64,000 bases of DNA from Bacteroidota bacterium (GTDB lineage: Bacteria; Bacteroidota; Ignavibacteria; Kryptoniales; JAKASW01): the NCBI GenBank assembly GCA_021845665.1, contig JAJZVO010000006.1, positions 49,503 to 113,502 on the forward strand, given 5' to 3'. Positions within the stretch are counted from its first letter, which is position 1; each line of letters opens with the position of its first letter. The position numbers and the translations under genes are program-made. Below the pieces are notes generated by a model. That model saw nothing but the letters and a program-made list of their open reading frames with translations. It was not told the DNA's origin and did no database searches. Positions 9,135 through 16,110 of this stretch are shown here, in pieces.

Positions 9135-10376
9135 ATGGCAGGATCAACTCTTATAAGGCCGCACGGAAGTGACCGGCTGAAGGCACTTCTTCTGAGTGGC
9201 AAGGAAAAGGAAGAAGAATTAAAGAAGGCAGATGATCTGAAGAAAATCTGCATGACAAGCCGCGAGACCGGAGATCTGATAATGCTCGGCATCGGCGGAT
9301 TTACTCCGCTCGAAGGCTTCATGGGTCACGACGACTGGCAGGGAGTCTGCTCGGACATGAGAATGTCCGACGGGCTTTTCTGGCCTATTCCAATTACGCT
9401 GTCGGTCTCGGACGAAGATGCGAAGTCTCTGAAGACCGGTCAGGAAATTGCCCTGATAAGCGACGAGACTAACGAAGTCATGGGGACGATGGAAGTCACC
9501 GAGAAGTACCAGATCGACAAGGGCTTCGAGTGCAAGCAGGTGTTTACGACGGACGATCCGGAGCATCCCGGCGTCAAGATGGTGATGCAGCAGAAGCCGT
9601 GGAACATAGCGGGTCCGGTGAAGGTGCTTTCGGAGAGTTACTTCCCGACTGAATTCGCGGGCCTGTACCAGCGTCCGGAAGAAAGCAGGAAGATATTCGC
9701 GGAAAAAGGTTGGAGAACGATTGCGGCTCTGCAGCTCCGGAATCCAATGCACCGTTCGCATGAATTTCTTGCGAAGATCGCCCTCGAAGTGAGCGACGGA
9801 CTCTACATCCATCAGCTTGTCGGAAAGCTGAAACCCGGCGACATACCTGCCGAAGTCCGCGCGAAATGCATCGACGTTCTCGTTGAGAATTATTTTGTCA
9901 AAGACACGGCTGTCTGCGGCGGTTATCCTCTCGATATGAGATATGCGGGTCCGAGAGAGGCTCTGTTGCACGGCCTCTTCAGACAGAACTTCGGCTGTAC
10001 GCACCTCATCGTAGGCCGCGACCATGCGGGCGTCGGAAACTACTACGGGCCGTTCGACGCGCAGAAGATATTCTACCAGATACCTGAAGGCGCGATGCTT
10101 CTAAAGCCTCTCCCGATCGACTGGACGTTCTGGTGCTTCAAGTGCGGCGGCATGGCTTCGATGAAGACCTGCCCTCACAAGAAGGAAGACCGCCTGTTCC
10201 TGAGCGGTACGGCTTTGAGAAAAGCTCTTTCCGAAGGAAGCGACGTACCAGCCGAGTTCAGCAGACCGGAAGTCCTGGCGATACTGCGGGATTACTACTC
10301 GAAGCTGGACGAGAAAGTGGAAATCAAGATGCACCAGTTTGCGACGGGGGATGCATCGGAGAAGGCCAAGAAATAA
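9135..10376 (+). CDS. sat: Sat, dissimilatory ATP sulfurylase
   Basis: Sat interconverts ATP plus sulfate and APS plus pyrophosphate. The ATP-binding motifs [12 protein letters not shown] and [17 protein letters not shown] are intact, and a CxxC...C zinc-type motif ([14 protein letters not shown]) is present near the C-terminus, as in dissimilatory sulfurylases. I chose the ATG at 9135 because AGAGGAA lies 6 bp upstream and the protein then starts [11 protein letters not shown] as in the family. The longer frame from 9072 adds 21 unlikely residues. The product has 413 residues. It lies between qmoB and aprB. Confidence 0.95.
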   Translation: MAGSTLIRPHGSDRLKALLLSGKEKEEELKKADDLKKICMTSRETGDLIMLGIGGFTPLEGFMGHDDWQGVCSDMRMSDGLFWPIPITLSVSDEDAKSLKTGQEIALISDETNEVMGTMEVTEKYQIDKGFECKQVFTTDDPEHPGVKMVMQQKPWNIAGPVKVLSESYFPTEFAGLYQRPEESRKIFAEKGWRTIAALQLRNPMHRSHEFLAKIALEVSDGLYIHQLVGKLKPGDIPAEVRAKCIDVLVENYFVKDTAVCGGYPLDMRYAGPREALLHGLFRQNFGCTHLIVGRDHAGVGNYYGPFDAQKIFYQIPEGAMLLKPLPIDWTFWCFKCGGMASMKTCPHKKEDRLFLSGTALRKALSEGSDVPAEFSRPEVLAILRDYYSKLDEKVEIKMHQFATGDASEKAKK

Positions 10377-10384
10377 CATGGGTA

Positions 10385-10548
10385 AGTTCCAAACTCGAAA
10401 TACTAAACTCTAAACAAATCCGAATGTTCAAAAATCAAATTGCGGTACTCTCAGACTCAAGAAGAAACGGGACGGTTCAGACATCGGCTGTTTTGAGCTT
10501 TGAGCATTGTCTGGAGTTTAGAGATTGGGATTTATGGTTTATGATGTC
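10385..10548. repeat. Imperfect inverted repeat, copy B (CTAAAC-type)
   Basis: The left arm (10388-10440, including ACTAAACTCTAAACAAATCC) and the right arm (about 10489-10540, including TGGAGTTTAGAGATTGGG) are imperfect reverse complements. The core is shared with the element at 1320-1475. It fills the 226-bp gap between sat and aprB. Copies thus occur next to two sulfur operon genes; a role in mRNA processing or stability is possible but only inferred. Confidence 0.65.
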
Positions 10549-10602
10549 ATTGAACGATCAGAAATTCTATCAATTAAGTGAAATTATAAAGGAGGTATCT
10601 TA

Positions 10603-11046
10603 ATGCCGAGTTATGTGAACCCTGAAAAATGTGATGGGTGCAAGGCATTGGACAAAACAGCGTGCCAGTATATTTGTCCCAATGACCTGATGACCCTGAA
10701 CAGAGACATAATGAAGGCTTTCAACCGCGAGCCGGAAATGTGCTGGGAATGCTACAACTGTGTAAAGATATGCCCGACACAGGCAATTGAAATTCGCGGC
10801 TACGCGGATTTCGTGCCGCTCGGCGCCACAGTCACACCGATGCGGAGCACCGACTCCATAATGTGGACCGTAAAGTTCCGCAATGGTACGCTGAAAAGGT
10901 TCAAGTTCCCGATCCGGACGACGGAGGAAGGAAAGGCGGTCCCCGATGGCGGATGGAAAACGAAAGATGCCGACCTCAAGAGTCCGGTGCTATTTACGGA
11001 GCCAGAGTCTTTGGGTCTTCCACAAGTAGTCTCAATAAAGCATTAG
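10603..11046 (+). CDS. aprB: AprB, beta subunit of APS reductase
   Basis: This 147-residue iron-sulfur subunit of adenylylsulfate reductase carries two 4Fe-4S clusters: CDGCKALDKTACQYICP near the N-terminus and CWECYNCVKICP near residue 50. The C-terminal tail (residues ~75-147) is the arm that wraps around AprA. The start is secure: AAAGGAGG lies 8-9 bp upstream of the ATG. aprA follows after 16 bp. AprBA reduces APS to sulfite and AMP, or runs in reverse in sulfur oxidizers. Confidence 0.95.
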   Translation: MPSYVNPEKCDGCKALDKTACQYICPNDLMTLNRDIMKAFNREPEMCWECYNCVKICPTQAIEIRGYADFVPLGATVTPMRSTDSIMWTVKFRNGTLKRFKFPIRTTEEGKAVPDGGWKTKDADLKSPVLFTEPESLGLPQVVSIKH

Positions 11047-11062
11047 GGAGGTTTGAATAACA

Positions 11063-12937
11063 ATGGCAAATCTGAAAACTCAAGTTGTGGAGACCGACCT
11101 TTTAATTGTTGGAGGCGGGATGGCCGCGTGCGGCGCAGCAGTCGAAGCGGCATATTGGGCGAAACAGCATGGCCTCAAAGTAACACTTGTCGACAAGGCT
11201 GCGGTCGACAGAAGCGGCGCCGTCGCGATGGGACTCTCCGCGATCAATCAGTACGTCGGAATCAAGGACGGAAAGAATACAGTCGAAGATTACGTGAAGT
11301 ACGTCCGAAGCGATCTGATGGGCATAACCCGCGAAGATCTGGTCTATAATATCGCGCGCCACGTCGATTCCACTGTCCACCTGTTCGAGAAGTGGGGCCT
11401 TCCGATCTGGAAAGATGCCGAAGGAAACTATGTTCACGAAGGAAGATGGCAGCTCATGATCAACGGTGAGTCGTACAAGGTCGTCGTTGCCGAGGCTGCG
11501 AAAAATGCACTGGGCGCTGAAAACATATACGAGAGAGTATTCATCGTCGGACCGATCATGCAGGGTGGTGTATGCGTAGGCGCCGTTGGCTTCAGTGTGC
11601 GCGAAGAGAGGTTTTACGTGTTCAAGGCGAAAGCCGTGCTGGTGGCGATGGGCGGAGCGGTCCACGTTTTCAAGCCGAGATCCTCGGGCGAAGGCTTCGG
11701 CCGCGCGTGGTATCCGCCTTGGAATTCCGGCTCGAGTGCGTATTTCACGCTGAAAGCCGGTGCCGAAATGACATGCCAGGAAGTGCGTTTCATCCCGGTA
11801 AGGTTCAAGGATGCGTACGGACCTGTCGGCGCATGGTTCCTTCTTTTCAAGTCGAGAGCCACGAACGGCATGGGCGGCGACTACATGCAGGAGCGCAAGG
11901 ACGAGCTGGAGAAATGGGTCCCTTATGGCAAAGTGAAACCCGTGCCGGCGAACCTGCGCAACTGGCTTATGATGCTCGATGTCATGGACGGGAAAGGCCC
12001 GATCTACATGAGAACCGAAGAGGCCATCACGAAGATCGCGTCCGAGTCCGGCGACGAGAAGGCCGCGAAGAAGAAGCTGAAAGAACTCGAAGCGGAAGCG
12101 TGGGAAGACTTCCTCGATATGACGATCTCGCAGGCGATCCTGTGGGCGGGTACCGATACGGCACCTGAAGAGAAGCCGTCAGAGATTGCGGCTGCCGAAC
12201 CTTACTTCATCGGTTCGCATTCCGGCGCGTCAGGCGCCTGGGTCAGCGGCCCGAAGGATATTGCTCCCAACGAGTACTTCTGGGGCTACCCGAACATGTC
12301 TACTGTCGAAGGCATCTTCTGCGCGGGCGATGCTTCAGGCGCGTCGAGCCACAAATTCTCATCGGGCTCCCACGCCGAAGGTAGAATTGCCGCGAAGGCC
12401 GCCATCGACTACATCGTCGATCACCCGGCCGCTCCTAATTACGACCAGGCCCAGATCGACGCGTTGAAAGCCGAGATTCTGAGACCGCTCGACGTTTACA
12501 GTCAGTTCAGCAAGACTTCCAGCGATCCGGAAATTAACCCGAACTACATCAGGCCGAAGATGTTCATGTTCAGGCTTCAGAAGATCATGGACGAGTACGC
12601 AGGCGGTGTCTCTTCGCAATTCAAGACTAGCAAGGCGCTCCTCGAGAAGGGACTGGATCTGCTTCAATACCTTAAGGTGGATTCGGAAAAACTCGCGGCA
12701 TCTGATCTCCATGAACTGATGAGATCGTGGGAGAACGTCCACAGGATGTGGCAGGCAGAGGCGCACGTTCGTGCTATCCTCTTCAGGGAAGAAACGCGCT
12801 GGCCCGGCTACTACTTCCGGTCGGATAAACCCGCAATGAACGAGAAGGACTGGAAAGTATTCGTGAACATGAAATGGCTTCCGAAAGAAAATAAGTGGGA
12901 AGTCTTCACAAGACCGATAATCTCTATAGTCAGCTGA
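11063..12937 (+). CDS. aprA: AprA, alpha (FAD) subunit of APS reductase
   Basis: This 624-residue flavoprotein belongs to the fumarate-reductase family. The FAD-binding N-terminus (LLIVGGGMAACGAAVEAAYW), DRSGAVAMGLSAINQY, the RWQLMINGESYK region and the C-terminal SSHKFSSGSHAEGRIAAKAA motif match AprA. It forms the catalytic partner of AprB in the cytoplasm. GGGAGG lies upstream of the ATG. A strong factor-independent terminator begins 14 bp after the stop, so the qmoAB-sat-aprBA transcript probably ends here. Confidence 0.96.
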   Translation: MANLKTQVVETDLLIVGGGMAACGAAVEAAYWAKQHGLKVTLVDKAAVDRSGAVAMGLSAINQYVGIKDGKNTVEDYVKYVRSDLMGITREDLVYNIARHVDSTVHLFEKWGLPIWKDAEGNYVHEGRWQLMINGESYKVVVAEAAKNALGAENIYERVFIVGPIMQGGVCVGAVGFSVREERFYVFKAKAVLVAMGGAVHVFKPRSSGEGFGRAWYPPWNSGSSAYFTLKAGAEMTCQEVRFIPVRFKDAYGPVGAWFLLFKSRATNGMGGDYMQERKDELEKWVPYGKVKPVPANLRNWLMMLDVMDGKGPIYMRTEEAITKIASESGDEKAAKKKLKELEAEAWEDFLDMTISQAILWAGTDTAPEEKPSEIAAAEPYFIGSHSGASGAWVSGPKDIAPNEYFWGYPNMSTVEGIFCAGDASGASSHKFSSGSHAEGRIAAKAAIDYIVDHPAAPNYDQAQIDALKAEILRPLDVYSQFSKTSSDPEINPNYIRPKMFMFRLQKIMDEYAGGVSSQFKTSKALLEKGLDLLQYLKVDSEKLAASDLHELMRSWENVHRMWQAEAHVRAILFREETRWPGYYFRSDKPAMNEKDWKVFVNMKWLPKENKWEVFTRPIISIVS

Positions 12938-12951
12938 CGATATCTCCTCGT

Positions 12952-12985
12952 GGGGAGCGGAGCCGTCCGCTCCCCGCTCTTTTTT
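12952..12985 (+). terminator. Rho-independent terminator after aprA
   Basis: A perfect 10-bp GC-rich stem (GGGGAGCGGA, 12952-12961, with TCCGCTCCCC, 12966-12975), a GCCG loop and a following CTCTTTTTT tract form a textbook intrinsic terminator just behind aprA. Confidence 0.9.
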
Positions 12986-13003
12986 GATGGGAATTCTTGT
13001 TAT

Positions 13004-13270
13004 ATGGGACATGAAGAAGCGAAAAGCTGCCCTCACTGCAATCAGCCTCTAAAGAAGTGGCGCTGTCCGGATGGATCTTCCTGGGACGCGGAGTTTCTCC
13101 TTGTATGCTTCAACGACGAATGCTCCTACTACCTGCGTGGATGGGACTGGATGAAATCAAAATATAACCAGAACATTTCGTACCGGTACTCGTTTAACCT
13201 GCTCAACGGTTCCACTGCCCCTTTGCCTGTATGGTCTAACGAGGCACTCAAGAATTCGATAATTGGATAG
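13004..13270 (+). CDS. Small zinc-ribbon protein downstream of aprA
   Basis: The 88-residue protein has a cysteine arrangement CPHC (residues ~8-11), a single C in RWRC-type context, then CFNDEC, suggesting a zinc ribbon. Tyr/Trp-rich sequence follows (YYLRGWDWM). The start at 13004 is preferred because the upstream extension overlaps the aprA terminator. It sits between aprA and a YkgJ-type gene and before qmoC. I do not recognise a characterised homologue. The position suggests a role in assembly or regulation of Apr/Qmo, but this is inference. Confidence 0.65.
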   Translation: MGHEEAKSCPHCNQPLKKWRCPDGSSWDAEFLLVCFNDECSYYLRGWDWMKSKYNQNISYRYSFNLLNGSTAPLPVWSNEALKNSIIG

Positions 13271-13291
13271 AACGATCCGAAGGAGCAAACC

Positions 13292-14116
13292 ATGAAAGAG
13301 CTCGAGAATTTGAAAGAGGCGGTCCTGAGGCAATACCCTCGATTGAACAAGAGGAGTAAATTCAATTTCAGTTGTCATAAAGGCATCAGTTGTTTTAACA
13401 TGTGCTGTACCGACGTCAACATCTTCCTGACGCCATACGACGTGATCCGGCTAAAGAACAGGCTCGGGATTCCCTCGCAGGAATTTCTCGATAACTACAC
13501 CTTCCTTCCAATTGACCAGAGTCAGAATCATCCCGTGATCATGCTCAGCATGAACGGTGATAAAAAGAAATCGTGCCCCTTTGTCCGGGAGGAAGGGTGC
13601 TCGGTTTACAGTGACAGGCCGTGGTCATGCAGGATGTTTCCGCTGGGAGTTGCTTCTCCGAAAGAGAGTAGGCGTGACGACGGCCAGGAATTCTACTTCA
13701 TGATTGAAGAACCTGTTTGCAGGGGATACATGGAACATAAAGAACAAGCCGTCGGAGACTGGATCGAAGAGCAGGGAATTGAAGAGTATGCGGAGATGGG
13801 GGAACTGTTCAAGGAAGTATCTTTGCACGATTACTTCAAGGAGAAGAAACAGCTCACGCCGGCAAAACTCGAAATGTTCTATACGGTGTGTTACAATATC
13901 GATAAGTTCAGGGAGTTTGTCTTTGACAGCACCTTTCTGAAAAGGTTCGAAGTCGACGAGGACATCGTAAACGAGATTCGAAAAGACGATGGGGAGCTTC
14001 TGAAGTTCGGATTCACCTGGCTGAAATACTGCCTCTTCGGCGAGAAGACCATGCGGGTGAAGGCGGGCAGCATAGATCGATCCTCTCGGTCGGGTGCAGG
14101 GTCGAAAGTCAGGTAG
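13292..14116 (+). CDS. YkgJ-family cysteine-cluster protein
   Basis: The N-terminal ~120 residues carry the YkgJ/Fli-B-type putative metal-chelating cysteine cluster: FSCHKGISCFNMCCTD, then CPFVREEGCSVYSDRPWSCR and a later C at EEPVCRGY. The remaining ~150 residues are mostly helical and unassigned. It is 21 bp downstream of the zinc-ribbon gene, has GAAGGAG before its ATG, and ends 25 bp before qmoC. Family members are often thought to bind zinc or iron; the function is not established. Its place between aprA and qmoC suggests iron-sulfur or metal handling. Confidence 0.75.
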   Translation: MKELENLKEAVLRQYPRLNKRSKFNFSCHKGISCFNMCCTDVNIFLTPYDVIRLKNRLGIPSQEFLDNYTFLPIDQSQNHPVIMLSMNGDKKKSCPFVREEGCSVYSDRPWSCRMFPLGVASPKESRRDDGQEFYFMIEEPVCRGYMEHKEQAVGDWIEEQGIEEYAEMGELFKEVSLHDYFKEKKQLTPAKLEMFYTVCYNIDKFREFVFDSTFLKRFEVDEDIVNEIRKDDGELLKFGFTWLKYCLFGEKTMRVKAGSIDRSSRSGAGSKVR

Positions 14117-14141
14117 GTTAGCCATCTGAGAATTACAGACT

Positions 14142-15326
14142 ATGAGTGACAGGAATTTCGTCAATCCCGATGTGAAGTTCATTGAGGAACTTAAAAAATA
14201 CGGCGGACAAAGCCTGAAGAAGTGCTTCCAGTGCGCTACATGCACATTGACCTGCCCGCTCTCGACGGAGGAGAACGGCTTCCCGCGCAAGCAGATGCTC
14301 CTCGCGGAGTGGGGGCTGAAGGACAGGCTTCTCGAAGACCCGGGACCGTGGCTTTGCTTCTATTGCGGCGAATGCTCCGAGAGATGCCCGAGAAACGCCG
14401 ATCCCGGCGAGACCATGATGGCGATTCGGAGGTATTTGACCTCGCAATATGACTGGACCGGGCTGTCGCGTTTGATGTACGGGTCTGTGCTTTGGGAGAT
14501 CGGCATACTCGCTGCCGTTGCCGCGATGGTGGTCATGCTTTTCACGCTGCCTCATGACTTCGGATTCGGACTCCTATACCGTTCCGGTCCCGCTCCGCTC
14601 TCGACCGTAATGCTAAATCGGTTTGCACCGGTCGATGTCGTGGATTGGGGCGACAGGATCATGGCTGCGGTCCTCGGAGTGCTCCTGCTTTCCAACGCGG
14701 CAAGGATGTTTTCAGGGCTCACGCGCGGCGAGAAGATACCGCTGGCATCTTACATCGCCCAGTTTCCTCACTTTGTGTTCCAGGGCATCACCCAGATACG
14801 ATGGAAGGACTGCGGCAGCGGGACCGGAATTAAGAATTGGCTGCGGCATCTCTTCCTGGTGAGTGGTTACGCTATCATGTTCACACTCGTGGTCGTTTTT
14901 CTTCCATGGTTCCAGGTTTCTAACAGCAGCATACACTGGACGAGTTTCCTGGGCTATTATGCGACGGCGGTGCTGCTGGGAGCGACGATATGGATCGTCG
15001 TCGATAGACTTAGAAAGAGGACAGGGATGCACCGCTTCAGCCATTTCTCGGATTGGCTGTTTCCCATCCTCCTTCTTCTTGCTGCGCTTACGGGAATCCT
15101 CCTTCATATATTTCGTGTCGCGGACATGCCGATGCCGACATATATCATTTATGTAATTCACATGACGATAGTCGTCCCGATGCTCATCGTGGAGGTGCCC
15201 TTCGGCAAATGGGGACACCTTCTTTACCGGCCTCTGGCTATTTACGTCTCTGCGGTCAAAACCCGGTCAAAAGGATTGGCTGCCCTTGAGTCGCAAGCCG
15301 CAGGAAGAATCTTCCAACAGATATAA
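14142..15326 (+). CDS. qmoC: QmoC, HdrC/HdrE-like membrane subunit of the Qmo complex
   Basis: The cytoplasmic N-terminus (~1-110) has two HdrC-type 4Fe-4S motifs (CFQCATCTLTCPLS and CFYCGECSERCPR). The rest is an HdrE/cytochrome-b-like membrane domain with about six hydrophobic segments and histidines such as FPHFVF, LLHIFR and YVIHM that could bind heme b. This fusion is diagnostic for QmoC. It connects QmoAB to the quinone pool. It is unusually separated from qmoAB by sat-aprBA, a terminator and two small genes, so it may be expressed from its own transcript. Confidence 0.93.
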   Translation: MSDRNFVNPDVKFIEELKKYGGQSLKKCFQCATCTLTCPLSTEENGFPRKQMLLAEWGLKDRLLEDPGPWLCFYCGECSERCPRNADPGETMMAIRRYLTSQYDWTGLSRLMYGSVLWEIGILAAVAAMVVMLFTLPHDFGFGLLYRSGPAPLSTVMLNRFAPVDVVDWGDRIMAAVLGVLLLSNAARMFSGLTRGEKIPLASYIAQFPHFVFQGITQIRWKDCGSGTGIKNWLRHLFLVSGYAIMFTLVVVFLPWFQVSNSSIHWTSFLGYYATAVLLGATIWIVVDRLRKRTGMHRFSHFSDWLFPILLLLAALTGILLHIFRVADMPMPTYIIYVIHMTIVVPMLIVEVPFGKWGHLLYRPLAIYVSAVKTRSKGLAALESQAAGRIFQQI

Positions 15327-15485
15327 ATATCTCCGCCGGCTTACTGCCGCGACTCTCTTCTGACGCCGGCATCGATAGAGACTATGATGGTCTGAGAAGC
15401 AACACACGAGATAAATAGTATCTCGGAGCTTGAGCACTAACGATGCGGCCTCATACTTCCGCCGCAAGCGAGGAAAAGCGCACGT

Positions 15486-15905
15486 ATGGCGTTTATACCG
15501 TTGATCTCGGGTGATTGGGAGATCAAACTGATGATAGGCTTCTTGCTTGGAACCGGCTTCCTTATCTTCCTTATGTTCATTCTTGTCGGGATCGCATTTC
15601 TCCAGGGAAATGACTACGGCTTCGGTGCAATGCGAGACGGAGCCGGGGCATCTCACCCCGGAAGACTCCTTCCTCGCCTGCATGGGATCTTCAAGGAGAG
15701 ATGTGTCCGGAAAGGCACGCTCCTCTTTCTTGCGGTTGGAGCGATAAGCGTTCTGATTATTCTGGTTCTGCTGGCGCTCGCCGTCTCTTCTGTCTGTCTT
15801 TCAAGTGCGAAAGAGGTCACATACATGATCGCCGGAATTGCTGCCGTTGTGTTTCTCGGAGGAAGTCTCGTGTGCCGGTTGGGCGTGCGAAGGCGGCTAA
15901 GGTGA
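15486..15905 (+). CDS. Small membrane protein downstream of qmoC
   Basis: This 139-residue protein has three predicted transmembrane segments (residues ~15-38, ~78-102 and ~110-130) and a basic loop between the first and second. It has no similarity that I recognise. GAGGAAAA precedes the ATG at a useful distance, and codon use looks genuine. It is 159 bp downstream of qmoC and convergent with the minus-strand block. It could be an accessory membrane protein of the Qmo/Dsr chain, but nothing in the sequence proves that. Confidence 0.5.
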   Translation: MAFIPLISGDWEIKLMIGFLLGTGFLIFLMFILVGIAFLQGNDYGFGAMRDGAGASHPGRLLPRLHGIFKERCVRKGTLLFLAVGAISVLIILVLLALAVSSVCLSSAKEVTYMIAGIAAVVFLGGSLVCRLGVRRRLR

Positions 15906-16110
15906 CTCACAGTTGATGGAACCGATGGCTCCTTAACGCGGGCTGGCTGGTATGCCCAGGCAGGCTGGTTCCTCGTCCGGAAGGTCAATTATTTGGTCAG
16001 GCGGGAGCAAAATGTGCAACTGAAGAACGATCTCTTCGAGATCCAGCTGCAGTTAGCATGGTAATGATGTTCCTGGCCGGGCATTTCCCACATGCAAGCT
16101 TCTCAGCCGT

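Noticed and set aside
12950..13003. Upstream start for the zinc-ribbon gene
   Set aside because: It would begin inside the aprA terminator hairpin.
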